NCBI RefSeq assembly: GCF_016653635.2
Contig: NZ_CP067420.1
Location: forward strand, 427,501-491,500
DNA from: Skermanella sp. TT6
Lineage (GTDB): Bacteria > Pseudomonadota > Alphaproteobacteria > Azospirillales > Azospirillaceae
DNA length: 64,000 nucleotides
Direction: 5' to 3'
The notes under the pieces were generated by a model. The model had not been told where the DNA came from, ran no database searches, and saw only the letters and a program-made list of their open reading frames with translations. A program made the translations under genes and the position numbers. Shown here piece by piece: positions 53,907-62,845 of this stretch. Within the stretch, counting starts at the first letter, position 1. Each line of letters begins with the position of its first letter.

Positions 53907-55940
53907 TCAGCCCACCGGCAGCCCCCGGTTCCGCAGAAGCGCGTCGGTCTGCGGCTCGCGGCCCCGGAACGCGACGTAGAGCTCCATCGGGTCGCGGGTG
54001 TCGCCGGCTTCGTAGATGTCCTTCAGGCGGGCGGCGAGGCGGGGGTCGAACAGGTCGCCCGCCTCCTTGAAGGCGTCGAAGCCGTCGGCGTCCAGCACCT
54101 CCGACCACATGTAGGAATAGTAGCCAGCCGCATAGCCGCCGGAGAACAGGTGCTTGAAGTGGGGCAGCCTGTGCATCAGGCCCACTTCCTTCGGCATGCC
54201 CAGCCGGTCCAGCACGTCGCGCTCGAAGGCTTCCGGGTCCAGGTTGTCCGGGTTGGCCTGGGAATGGATCTCCATGTCCATCAGCGCCGAGCCGGTATAG
54301 GCCACCGTGTCGAAGCCCTGGCCGAACTTGCGGGCCTCCAGCAGGCGGCCCAGCAGCTCCTCCGGGATCGGCTCGCCGGTCTCGTGGTGGACCGCGTAGG
54401 CGCGCAGCGTCTCGGGCGCCGACAGCCAGTGCTCGTAGACCTGGGACGGGAACTCCACGAAGTCGCGGCGGACGGAGGTGCCCGACTGCGAGGGGTAGCG
54501 CGCCTTGCTCAGCAGGCCGTGCAGCGCGTGGCCGAACTCGTGGAACAGCGTCTCCGCGTCGTTGAAGGTCAGCAGCGACGGCCGGCTCTTCGCGAAGTTG
54601 CTGTTGTTGACGATGATCGGCGTGACCTCCTCCACATAGGATTCGGAGTCGCGGTAGCTGCTCATCCAAGCGCCCGACCGCTTGGAGGCCCGGGCGAAAT
54701 TGTCCTGGATGAACAGGCCGACATGCCGGCCGGTCTCCTTGTCCCTGACCTCGTACAGCCGGGCGTCGGGATGGTAGAGCGGCAGGTCCGTGCGCTCGAC
54801 GAACGTGATGCCGAACAGCCGGGTCGCCGTGTCGAACGCGGCGCGGACCATGTTCTCCAGCAGGAAATACGGCTTGATCTCGCCGTCGTCCAGGTCGTAG
54901 CGGGCCTTCCGCACCCGCTCGGCGTAGAAGCGCCAGTCCCACGCCTCGATGGCGCCGTCGAAGCCGGCCCGCTCCGCTTCCGCCTGGATCAGGCCGCGCT
55001 CGGCGATCGCCTGCGCGCGCGCCGGCTCCCACACCTGGTTCAGCAGGGTCATGACCGCCGTCGGCTGCTTCGCCATGGTGTCGTCGAGCTTGTAGTCGGC
55101 ATATGTCGGATAGCCCAGCAGCCGGGCCTGCTCGGTCCGCAGCGCCACGATCTCGCGGATCAGGTCGCGGTTGTTGGTCTCGCCCGCGTTGGCGCCCCGG
55201 CTGGTCCAGGCGCGGTGCGCCTTCTCGCGCAGGTCCCGCCGGGTCGAGAAGGTCAGGAACGGCTCCACCGAGGAGCGCAGCAGGGTGATGACGTATTTGC
55301 CCTCCGCCCCGCGCTCGGCCGCGGCCTGGGCCGCCGCCTCCCGCACATAGCCGGGCAGGCCGTCCAGGTCGGCCTCTTCCAGCACCAGCTGCCAGGCCTG
55401 CTCGTCGGCCTGGACATGCTGGCCGAACAGCGTCGTCAGGGTCGCCAGCCGCTCGGAGATCTCCGCCATCCGGACCTTGGCCTCCGGCTCCAGGGCGGCG
55501 CCGCTCCGCACGAAGCCCAGGTGGCTGCGCTCCAGCAGGCGCATCTGGTCCGGCTCCAGCCCCAGTCCGTCGCGCCGGGCGTAAAGGTCGGCGACCCGCT
55601 CGAACAGGGCGGGGTTGAGCGAGATCCGGGCGTTGTACTGCGCCAGCTTCGGGCTGTAGTCGCGGGCGATCGCCTCCAGCTCGCCGTTGGTGTGGCTGGA
55701 GTTGAGGTTGAAGAACACCGAGCACACCCGGTTCAGCAGCCGTCCGGCCGCCTCCATGGCCTCGATCGTGTTCGCGAAGGTCGGCGCCTCGGCCGACGCG
55801 GCGATGGCGTCGAACTCGGCCAGGCCTTCCTCCATGCCGCGGTCCAGGGCGGCGGGGAAATGCTCGGGCAGGATCCGGTCGAAGGGGGGGAAGCCGAACT
55901 CGGCGGTCCACGGCGTGAAGAACGGGTTGTCGGCGGACAT
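53907..55940 (-). CDS. M3 family oligopeptidase A-like metallopeptidase
   Basis: A 677-residue cytoplasmic zinc peptidase. The zinc site is HEFGHALHGLL (HExxH), with the third ligand downstream in FVEFPSQVYEHW. ATG 55940 gives the normal start MSADNPFFTPWTAEFGFPPFD. The C-terminal block FSGGYAAGYYSYMWSEVLDADGF is conserved in the family. It degrades peptides released from larger proteins or signal peptides. Length is normal. Confidence 0.95.
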   Translation of the reverse strand: MSADNPFFTPWTAEFGFPPFDRILPEHFPAALDRGMEEGLAEFDAIAASAEAPTFANTIEAMEAAGRLLNRVCSVFFNLNSSHTNGELEAIARDYSPKLAQYNARISLNPALFERVADLYARRDGLGLEPDQMRLLERSHLGFVRSGAALEPEAKVRMAEISERLATLTTLFGQHVQADEQAWQLVLEEADLDGLPGYVREAAAQAAAERGAEGKYVITLLRSSVEPFLTFSTRRDLREKAHRAWTSRGANAGETNNRDLIREIVALRTEQARLLGYPTYADYKLDDTMAKQPTAVMTLLNQVWEPARAQAIAERGLIQAEAERAGFDGAIEAWDWRFYAERVRKARYDLDDGEIKPYFLLENMVRAAFDTATRLFGITFVERTDLPLYHPDARLYEVRDKETGRHVGLFIQDNFARASKRSGAWMSSYRDSESYVEEVTPIIVNNSNFAKSRPSLLTFNDAETLFHEFGHALHGLLSKARYPSQSGTSVRRDFVEFPSQVYEHWLSAPETLRAYAVHHETGEPIPEELLGRLLEARKFGQGFDTVAYTGSALMDMEIHSQANPDNLDPEAFERDVLDRLGMPKEVGLMHRLPHFKHLFSGGYAAGYYSYMWSEVLDADGFDAFKEAGDLFDPRLAARLKDIYEAGDTRDPMELYVAFRGREPQTDALLRNRGLPVG

Positions 55941-56028
55941 CGAGGCCTCGTGATCAACTGAGGCCCCGATGATAGCCGCTTCCCGCATCGACCACAAATC
56001 CCGCCCCGCCGGCCGGCGGCACCGGGAC

Positions 56029-56676
56029 TCACGACTTCGGGAAGCCCAGCGCCGGCTCCAGCGCCTCGAAGCTCCGGTTCATCGCGTAGGCGGAGCCGAG
56101 CCACAGGGGGATGTGGCCGTAAAGGAACGAGATCTGGCTTTCCGCCGCCTCCTCGCCCAGCCCGGCGATGCCGGCGACATAGAGGGCGGAGACCAGCCCG
56201 CTGCGGTCCGCGCCGGACTGGCAATGGATCAGCGCCGGCTTCTCCACGGTCCGGAGCAGCGCCATCAGGTCGCCGAACTGGGCCATGGTCAGCTCCCGGC
56301 GCGCGGACATGCGGAAATCCACATGGCCGATGCCGAGCCTGCGCGACGCCTCCACCTCGGCGTCGTACCAGGGGCTGCCGGTATTGTCGCCGCGCAGGTT
56401 GATGATGGTCCTGATCCCGTACTCTTCCCGGTACCGGGCGATGCGCTCCGGCGTGGGCTGGGCCGAGCGGTACATCTGGCCGGCCACCACGGGATGGAAA
56501 TTGTCGCCGAGAAAGACGATCGCCATGTGAAGCGCCGCGATGCCCAGGCTGGCCGACAGAGCGCCCAGCAGCCCGGCCAAGGCCGCCTTGAAGCCCGCCT
56601 TCAAGCCCGCCTTGAAGCCCGCCTTGAAGCCCAACGACGACAGCGATGCCGCGAGGCCTGTGAAAAGCTTTTCCAT
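56029..56676 (-). CDS. membrane-anchored dual-specificity/tyrosine phosphatase-like protein
   Basis: A 215-residue protein. The catalytic loop is HCQSGADRSG (Cys152, Arg158), a C-x5-R P loop. GQMYRSAQPTPERI and TIINLRGDN are typical of the DSP/DUF442-like tyrosine phosphatase group. The first 45 residues contain tandem K-A-G-F/L units (GFKAGFKAGLKAGFKAALAG) and then a hydrophobic stretch (LGALSASLGIAALHMAIVFL), probably a membrane anchor. The substrate may be a protein or phospholipid. It is divergent from the response regulator gene. Confidence 0.85.
   Translation of the reverse strand: MEKLFTGLAASLSSLGFKAGFKAGLKAGFKAALAGLLGALSASLGIAALHMAIVFLGDNFHPVVAGQMYRSAQPTPERIARYREEYGIRTIINLRGDNTGSPWYDAEVEASRRLGIGHVDFRMSARRELTMAQFGDLMALLRTVEKPALIHCQSGADRSGLVSALYVAGIAGLGEEAAESQISFLYGHIPLWLGSAYAMNRSFEALEPALGFPKS
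56585..56632. repeat. four tandem 12-bp repeats inside the phosphatase gene
   Basis: Unit GCCTTGAAGCCC on the plus strand occurs four times with one C/G change in the second copy. In the minus-strand protein each unit encodes GFKA or GLKA. Unit length is a multiple of three, so copy-number change would lengthen or shorten the basic N-terminal segment without breaking the frame. Confidence 0.9.
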
Positions 56677-56846
56677 GAGTCTCCCGATGATGCCCCGGGC
56701 CGGATCGGGAACGGCGGTTCCCTGCGTCGGCCCCTCCGGCGGTTGCAGGGGACACCATCGGGCTGACAGGAACCTGACGGACGTGTAGGATCGCTCCCGG
56801 TGCCGCCCATGCCATGGGCACCGTTTTCCCCCGTCGAAGGCGGATC

Positions 56847-57530
56847 ATGAGGATACTGGTGGTCGAGGATCATCCCGCGCTGCGCGAGATGGTGGCCGGT
56901 CATCTGGGCCGGCGCGGCTTCGCGGTGGACGCCGTCGCGACCGCCGACGCGGCGCGCGGCGCGCTGGAGGCGGCGGCCTACGACGCGCTGGTCCTGGATC
57001 TCGGCCTGCCGGACGGCGACGGCATGGCGATCCTGCGCGAGGTCCAGTCCCGCCCCGCCGGTCCGGTCCCCACGCTGATCGTGACGGCACGCGACGCCCT
57101 GGGCGACAGGGTCGGCGGGCTCGACGGCGGGGCGGACGACTACATCCTCAAGCCCTTCGACCTGATCGAGCTGGAGGCCCGCATCCGGGCCGTCCTGCGC
57201 CGGCCGGGATCGCGCCCCTGCACGGTGCTCCGGTGCGGCGGCCTGGAATTCGACACCAGCCGGCGGGAAGCTTCCGTCGCCGGCCGGGTGGTCGAGCTGA
57301 CCCGCCGCGAATCGGACCTGCTCGACGCCCTTGTCCGCGCGGCCGGGCGGATCGTCATCCGCGACGTGCTGGAGCAGAGCCTCTACGCCCACGACGAGGC
57401 GGTGACCCCCAACGCCCTGGAGGCGACCGTCTCCCGGCTGCGCAAGCGCCTTGCGGGGAGCGGCGTCCGTATCGAGTCGCGGCGCGGAATCGGCTACCGG
57501 CTCGCCGCGGACGGGGACGCGTCGGCATGA
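56847..57530 (+). CDS. OmpR/QseB-type response regulator
   Basis: A 227-residue regulator from ATG 56847. The receiver domain has the acidic pair in VVEDH, the phospho-aspartate in LVLDLGLPDGDG and the switch lysine in DDYILKPFD. The winged-helix effector domain reads ELTRRESDLLDALVRAAGRIV...VTPNALEATVSRLRKRLAGSGVRIESRRGIGYRL. It is coupled to the kinase gene by ATGA. Targets are unknown; the divergent phosphatase gene is a possible one. Confidence 0.95.
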   Translation: MRILVVEDHPALREMVAGHLGRRGFAVDAVATADAARGALEAAAYDALVLDLGLPDGDGMAILREVQSRPAGPVPTLIVTARDALGDRVGGLDGGADDYILKPFDLIELEARIRAVLRRPGSRPCTVLRCGGLEFDTSRREASVAGRVVELTRRESDLLDALVRAAGRIVIRDVLEQSLYAHDEAVTPNALEATVSRLRKRLAGSGVRIESRRGIGYRLAADGDASA

Positions 57531-58918
57531 CGCCGGCCGCTCCGCCCGGAGCCGTCCCGCCCGCCCACGTCCACAGCCTGCGCCGCCGCCTGACCCTGGC
57601 GATGCTGTTCGTCTTCGCGCTGGGCCTTCTCGCCTCCGGCGCCGTGTTCCTCAGCGAGACGCGGGAGACCGCCCGGTCGGTCTATAGCCGCACGCTCCGC
57701 CAGCAGGCGCGCGACCTGCTCGACGGCCTGGCGGTCACGGGGGAGGGGGCGACGCTCCGGGTCCCGGCGGCCTGGGCCGACGCCTATGCCCGGCCCGGCT
57801 CCGCGTTCGCCTACACCCTGTTCGACCCGGCGGGCCGCCCCCTGGCCCTCTCCCCCGGTCTGGAGGCTCCCCTGCCGCGCCTCGACATACCGCAGGGCGG
57901 GAGCTTCAGCGCGCTCGACGTCGTCGGGCCGCAACGGCAGGCCCTCCTGTCGGCCGCGACCCCGCAAGGACTGGTCCTGACGATCGGGCGAATCGACCCC
58001 GAGCTGGAAGCGCTGGCCGAAACCCTGATGGAGGAGAACGGCGAGCCCTTCGCGGTGCTGGCATCGTCGGTCGCGGCTGCGCTCGTCCTGGTCTGGTTCG
58101 TGGCCGGCTGGAGCCTCCGCCCGCTCGGCCGCGCCGCGCGGGAGGCTGCCGCCATCGTCCCCGGCGCTCCCACGGCCCACCTGTCGCCGGCCGGCCTTCC
58201 GGCCGAGATCCAGCCGCTGGTCGGGGCGGTCAACGGCGCCCTCGACCGGCTCGCCGGAGCCTACGAGGCCGAGCGCCGCTTCACCGCCGACGCCGCGCAT
58301 GAACTTCGCACGCCGTTGGCCGTCCTCAGCGTCCGGCTCCAGCGGGCGGAGATCGACGGCCGCGCCGATTGGGCGGCGATCCGCCGCGACCTGTCCGAAT
58401 TGACCCGGCTGGTCAACCAACTGCTCGACCTGGCGCGCAAGGAGGCGGCGAGCCGGGCCGAGGACCCCCGGACGCTGGCGCCGGTCGATCTCGGCCGGAC
58501 GGTCCGCGAAGCCGCCGCCGCGGTCCTGCCGGTGGCCGAGACCGCCGGCAGGGCGATCGAGGTCGATGCGCCGCCTCACGCGGTTCCGGTGCGGGGCCGG
58601 GCCGACGACCTGCGCGACGCCGTCCGCAACCTGCTCGACAATGCGCTGGCCCACGGCGGCGGCACCGTCACGGTCCGCCTGACGGCCGAAACGGAGGCGG
58701 TCCTCGAAGTGGCGGACGAGGGACCGGGCGTGCCGGCGCACCTGCGCGAGGAGGTTTTCGACCGTTTCCGCAAGGGCCGGGCCGCCAGCCCCGGCGCGGG
58801 GCTCGGCCTCGCGATCGTCCGCCATGTCGTCCGCGCCCATGGCGGCGACGCCCGCTTCCTGCCCGTGGACGGCGGCTGCCGGATCGAGGTCCGGCTGCCG
58901 CTGGAAGCCGGTTCCTGA
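57527..58918 (+). CDS. QseC-like sensor histidine kinase
   Basis: A 463-residue kinase with TM1 (LTLAMLFVFALGLLASGAVFL) and TM2 (FAVLASSVAAALVLVWFVAGWSL) around a periplasmic sensor of about 140 residues. The H box is DAAHELRTPLAVLS, the N box is NLLDNALAHG, and the G boxes are DEGPGVP and GLGLAIV. The ATG overlaps the regulator stop, so the two form a single two-component operon. Signal unknown. Confidence 0.95.
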   Translation: MTPAAPPGAVPPAHVHSLRRRLTLAMLFVFALGLLASGAVFLSETRETARSVYSRTLRQQARDLLDGLAVTGEGATLRVPAAWADAYARPGSAFAYTLFDPAGRPLALSPGLEAPLPRLDIPQGGSFSALDVVGPQRQALLSAATPQGLVLTIGRIDPELEALAETLMEENGEPFAVLASSVAAALVLVWFVAGWSLRPLGRAAREAAAIVPGAPTAHLSPAGLPAEIQPLVGAVNGALDRLAGAYEAERRFTADAAHELRTPLAVLSVRLQRAEIDGRADWAAIRRDLSELTRLVNQLLDLARKEAASRAEDPRTLAPVDLGRTVREAAAAVLPVAETAGRAIEVDAPPHAVPVRGRADDLRDAVRNLLDNALAHGGGTVTVRLTAETEAVLEVADEGPGVPAHLREEVFDRFRKGRAASPGAGLGLAIVRHVVRAHGGDARFLPVDGGCRIEVRLPLEAGS

Positions 58919-59063
58919 TCCCTCCGCGTGGGCAGAAGGGCATACGGACGCAGGTAGGGAATGTTTTAGCAAAGGCGCCGCTACGATCCCGCTCCGATCG
59001 GAAAGCGCCGCCCCGGGACAGCCGGGGACGGCGGAGCCGAGCATCTTCCCGGAGCCGGACGGC

Positions 59064-60035
59064 ATGAGCGCAACGGAACAGGACGGCATCGCGCCGATCT
59101 TCCCCCTGGCGGGAAGGAAGGTCTGGGTGGCAGGCCACCGGGGCATGGTCGGCTCGGCCATCGTCCGGCGGCTGGCCGCCGAGGACTGCGAGATCCTGAC
59201 GGTCGACCGCGACGCGCTGGATCTCCGCCGCCAGGCCGAGGTCGAGGACTGGGTGCGGTCCCGGCGGCCCGACGCCGTCTTCCTCGCCGCGGCCCAGGTC
59301 GGCGGCATCCATGCCAACGGCACCCGGCCGGCGGACTTCATCTACGACAACTTGGCGATCGAGGCGAACGTGATCCACGCCGCCCATCTCGCCGGCGTCG
59401 CCAAGCTGCTGTTCCTGGGATCCTCCTGCATCTATCCGAAACTGGCGCCCCAGCCCATGGGCGAGGACGCGCTGCTGACCGGGCCGCTGGAGGAGACGAA
59501 CCAGTGGTATGCCGTCGCCAAGATCGCCGGCATCAGGCTGTGCCAGGCCTACCGCCTGCAGCACGGCCGCGACTTCATTTCCGCCATGCCCACCAACCTG
59601 TACGGCATCAACGACAATTTCGACCTGATGAGCAGCCACGTGCTGCCCGCCCTGCTGCGCAGGATCCACGCCGCCAGGCGTGACGGCCGGGACCGGGTGG
59701 AGGTCTGGGGGACCGGCGCGCCCCGCCGGGAATTCCTGAACGTGGACGATCTGGCCGACGCCTGCCTGTTCATGATGAAGCACTACACGGGTCGCGATCA
59801 TCTGAACGTCGGTTTCGGCAAGGACATCTCCATCCGCGGCCTCGCCGGGATGATCGCGGAGATCGTCGGGTTCGAGGGCGGCTTCGTCTTCGATGCGTCC
59901 AGGCCCGACGGACCGCCCCGCAAGGCGCTCGACATCTCGCGCCTGTCCGGCCTGGGCTGGAAAGCCTCGATCGGGCTGCGGGACGGCATCGCAGCCACCT
60001 ACGCCTGGTTCCTGGACAATCATCCCGCGGCGTAG
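59064..60035 (+). CDS. fcl: GDP-L-fucose synthase
   Basis: A 323-residue extended SDR enzyme that epimerises and reduces GDP-4-keto-6-deoxy-mannose to GDP-L-fucose for surface polysaccharides. Motifs are VAGHRGMVGSAIVRRL (NADPH loop), LFLGSSCIYPK with the catalytic serine and cysteine, and YAVAKIAG (YxxxK). TNLYGINDNFD and REFLNVDDLADA are also typical. ATG 59064 has GGAG upstream. The partner gmd gene is not in the window. Confidence 0.96.
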   Translation: MSATEQDGIAPIFPLAGRKVWVAGHRGMVGSAIVRRLAAEDCEILTVDRDALDLRRQAEVEDWVRSRRPDAVFLAAAQVGGIHANGTRPADFIYDNLAIEANVIHAAHLAGVAKLLFLGSSCIYPKLAPQPMGEDALLTGPLEETNQWYAVAKIAGIRLCQAYRLQHGRDFISAMPTNLYGINDNFDLMSSHVLPALLRRIHAARRDGRDRVEVWGTGAPRREFLNVDDLADACLFMMKHYTGRDHLNVGFGKDISIRGLAGMIAEIVGFEGGFVFDASRPDGPPRKALDISRLSGLGWKASIGLRDGIAATYAWFLDNHPAA

Positions 60036-60208
60036 GCCGGGAAAAGGCGCCGAACCGTTCCGGCGGTATATCCCGTCGGAGTGGCGGCATGGGCCGCCGA
60101 GGGTCCTGTTTCCCGAATCTCCCGAGGGTTATCGACGCCCGGCCGATGCCCGGTGGCCGCGATCCTCGCCGGCTCCGCCGTCGGCACCTTCTGATGTAGG
60201 GGGGACCC

Positions 60209-61009
60209 ATGATCCGCCGCCTGCTGGCCGCCGTCCTGCTCGCTTTCCCGCTCACCGCGGCGCCGGCGGTCTCCGCCGAGCTTCGGCTGGTCACCGGCGA
60301 GCTGCCGCCCTACGCCTTCCACGTGCCGCCGCCGACCGTGGCGGAGGCGGGCGAGCCGATGGGCCTCGTCTACGAGGTCGTCCGGGAGGTCGCCTGGCGG
60401 ATCGGGCATTCGGGCACGGTCGAGTTCTGGCCCTGGCCCCATGCCCAGGAACTGGCCTCGACCCAGCCGAACACCGGCATCCTGGCCCTGACCCGCTCGG
60501 CGGAGCGGGAGGACCAGTACCGCTGGCTGTTCAACGTGATCACGGACGACCTCGTCCTGGTCGGGGGAGCGGGAGTCGACGTCCGCGACCTTTGGTCGGT
60601 CAGGGACAGGCCCATCGGCGTGCTCCGGCGCAGCGGGGCGGAATCGCTGCTGCAAGAGCACGGGTTCAACCGGGTCCAGACGGCGGGCGAGGAGTGGATC
60701 AACGCCCAGCGGATGAAGGACCGGCTGATCGACGCCTGGCTGGCCCCCCGCCTGATGGTGCTCTACGCCTATCGCGAGGTCGGCGGCGACGTCTCGGAAC
60801 TCAACATCGGCCATGTCGTGCGCCGGAGCGAGATCTGGCTCGCCGCCTCGAAGGACGTGTCGGACCAGGAGGCCAGGCGCTGGCAGGAGGGTTTCGAGCA
60901 GGTGCGCGCCGACGGCACCTACGACGCCATCCTGGCCCGCTACACGAGGCTGAAGCCGCAGCCCGTGCCGGAGAACCGGCGCTCCACCGAAATCCAGTGG
61001 TTCAATTGA
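60209..61009 (+). CDS. periplasmic substrate-binding protein, family 3-like
   Basis: A 266-residue exported protein with a signal peptide (MIRRLLAAVLLAFPLTAAPAVSA). The body starts LRLVTGELPPYAFHV and includes GLVYEVVREVAWRIGHSGTVEFWPWPHAQELA and DRPIGVLRRSGAESLLQEHGF, the pattern of SBP_bac_3 proteins. No permease or ATPase gene is adjacent, so it may be a sensor-type or orphan binder. It ends in an eight-base convergent overlap with the hydrolase gene. Confidence 0.85.
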   Translation: MIRRLLAAVLLAFPLTAAPAVSAELRLVTGELPPYAFHVPPPTVAEAGEPMGLVYEVVREVAWRIGHSGTVEFWPWPHAQELASTQPNTGILALTRSAEREDQYRWLFNVITDDLVLVGGAGVDVRDLWSVRDRPIGVLRRSGAESLLQEHGFNRVQTAGEEWINAQRMKDRLIDAWLAPRLMVLYAYREVGGDVSELNIGHVVRRSEIWLAASKDVSDQEARRWQEGFEQVRADGTYDAILARYTRLKPQPVPENRRSTEIQWFN

Positions 61010-61835
61010 GAGTGCCGTGGCCTCGGCGCCGAAGCCCGTCGAGCCAGCGGCCGATGACCGGGAACAGCGCGGGGCTGCCGACCAGCTCGTGCCCGGCGCC
61101 CTCGAACGGAACCAGCCGCGCGCGGTCCCCCGCCGCCGCCGCGAGCGCCGTCGCATGGCCGAAGGGTATGGTCCTGTCCGCCGTGCCGTGGAGGATCAGG
61201 ACCGGGGCGGCCACCCGCCCGATCTTGCCGATATTGTCGAAACGGTCGCGCATCAGCAGCCGCACCGGGACGAAGGGATAGACGGGCGCCGCCACGTCGG
61301 GCAGCGACGTGTAGCCGGAGATCAGCACCAGCCCGGCCACCGGAAAGGAGGCGGCCAACTCGGTCGCCGGCCCCGATCCCAGCGAATTGCCCACGAGGAC
61401 GGTGTCCGGAGCGGGCACGCCGTTCGCGGCGAGCCATCCCAGGGCGGCCCGGCCGTCGGCATGGAGCCCGGCCTCGCTCGGGCTTCCGGGATTGCCGTCA
61501 TAGCCCCGGTACCCGGCCAGCAGCAGGCCGTACCCCTCCGCGGCGAGGCCGGCGGTGACCCGGATCGAGCCGGACAGCCCGTCGGCATTGCCGTGGAAAT
61601 AGACCAGGGTCGGCCGGCCCGCCGCGGCCGGCCGGTGGAGCGCCCGCAGGTCCAGGCCGTCCTCCGTGCGGTAGGAGACCTCCCGGAATCCGGGGACGGC
61701 ATGGAGGTCGGGGGGAGCCGGCGACATGTCCGCCCGGAAGATCATCGGCCGTTGCAGGGCGTAGAGCGCGCCGACCACCACCAGGTAGAACCCGACCAGG
61801 GGAAGCACGATGGATAGAAGCTTGCCCGACCACAT
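61002..61835 (-). CDS. membrane-anchored alpha/beta hydrolase
   Basis: About 277 residues from ATG 61835, which is preceded by gggaaggggccggag (61880 is a possible earlier start). An N-terminal helix (LLSIVLPLVGFYLVVVGALYAL) precedes the hydrolase fold. VYFHGNADGLSGSIR gives the oxyanion loop, LVGNSLGSG the nucleophile, ILHGTADRTIPF the acid and EGAGHEL the histidine. This is the ABHD13/BEM46-like type of unknown substrate. Confidence 0.9.
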   Translation of the reverse strand: MWSGKLLSIVLPLVGFYLVVVGALYALQRPMIFRADMSPAPPDLHAVPGFREVSYRTEDGLDLRALHRPAAAGRPTLVYFHGNADGLSGSIRVTAGLAAEGYGLLLAGYRGYDGNPGSPSEAGLHADGRAALGWLAANGVPAPDTVLVGNSLGSGPATELAASFPVAGLVLISGYTSLPDVAAPVYPFVPVRLLMRDRFDNIGKIGRVAAPVLILHGTADRTIPFGHATALAAAAGDRARLVPFEGAGHELVGSPALFPVIGRWLDGLRRRGHGTLN

Positions 61836-61970
61836 CTCCGGCCCCTTCCCGAAAAGAACGAATGCCCGAACCGCCGTCATGATCTGCGCCGCCGGGTAGG
61901 GCGGCGCAACCCTCCGGCGCGCCGGCCTGTTGGTTTGGAACAAAACAATCCTGCAAGAAGGAAGACACGC

Positions 61971-62834
61971 ATGACGTCCCCCAGCTCCCCAGTCTGGTTT
62001 ATCACCGGCTGCTCCACCGGCTTCGGCAGGGAACTCGCCAGGATGGTGCTCGACCGCGGATGGCGTGCCGTGGTGACGGCCCGCGACGCCGGCCGCGTCC
62101 AGGACCTGACCCGGGGCCACGAAAACCGCGCGCTGGCGCTGTCGCTGGACGTGACCGACGCCGGCCAGGTCGCGGCGTCGGTCAAGGCGGCGGAGGACCG
62201 CTTCGGCGCCATCGACGTGCTGGTGAACAATGCCGGCTACGGCTACCAGGCCCCGGTCGAGGAAGGCGACGACGCCGAGATCCGCGCCATGTTCGAGGCC
62301 AACGTGTTCGGGCTGGCGGCCATGATCCGCGCGGTGCTGCCGGGCATGCGCGCCCGCGGGAAAGGGCACGTCGTCAATCTCTCCTCGGTCGCCGGCTTCG
62401 TCGGGTTCCCCGGCTCCGGCTACTACGCGGCGACCAAGCACGCGGTCGAGGGGCTCGCCGACTCCCTCGCCCGGGAGGTGGAACCGCTGGGCATCAAGGT
62501 GCTGTGCGTCGAGCCCGGCCCCTTCCGCACCGACTGGGCGGGACGTTCCCTGAAGCAGACGCCGAGCCGGATCGCCGACTATGCCGAGACGGCCGCGGCG
62601 CGCATGCAGGCGACCGCCGGCATCAGCGGCAAGCAGCCCGGCGACCCGGTGCGCGCCTGCGCCGCCATCATCAAGGCCGTGGAATCTGCGAACCCGCCGC
62701 GCCACCTCGTCCTCGGCGCCTTCGGCGTGGAGGCCGTGCGCGGCAAGCTGGCCGGCGTGATCGAGGAGATCGACGCCTGGAAGGAAACCAGCCTCGGCGC
62801 CGATTTTCCAAGGAGTGACGCGGATTCGGGATGA
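61971..62834 (+). CDS. short-chain dehydrogenase/reductase
   Basis: A 287-residue classical SDR from ATG 61971 (aagaaggaagacacgc upstream). Cofactor loop TGCSTGFGRELAR, NNAGYGYQAPVE, catalytic serine in NLSSVAGFVGFPGSG and YYAATKHAVEG (YxxxK). The pattern is that of the DltE/retinol-dehydrogenase-like group named oxidoreductase. Substrate unknown. The neighbours give no hint. Confidence 0.92.
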   Translation: MTSPSSPVWFITGCSTGFGRELARMVLDRGWRAVVTARDAGRVQDLTRGHENRALALSLDVTDAGQVAASVKAAEDRFGAIDVLVNNAGYGYQAPVEEGDDAEIRAMFEANVFGLAAMIRAVLPGMRARGKGHVVNLSSVAGFVGFPGSGYYAATKHAVEGLADSLAREVEPLGIKVLCVEPGPFRTDWAGRSLKQTPSRIADYAETAAARMQATAGISGKQPGDPVRACAAIIKAVESANPPRHLVLGAFGVEAVRGKLAGVIEEIDAWKETSLGADFPRSDADSG

Positions 62835-62845
62835 TTCCGGCGCGA

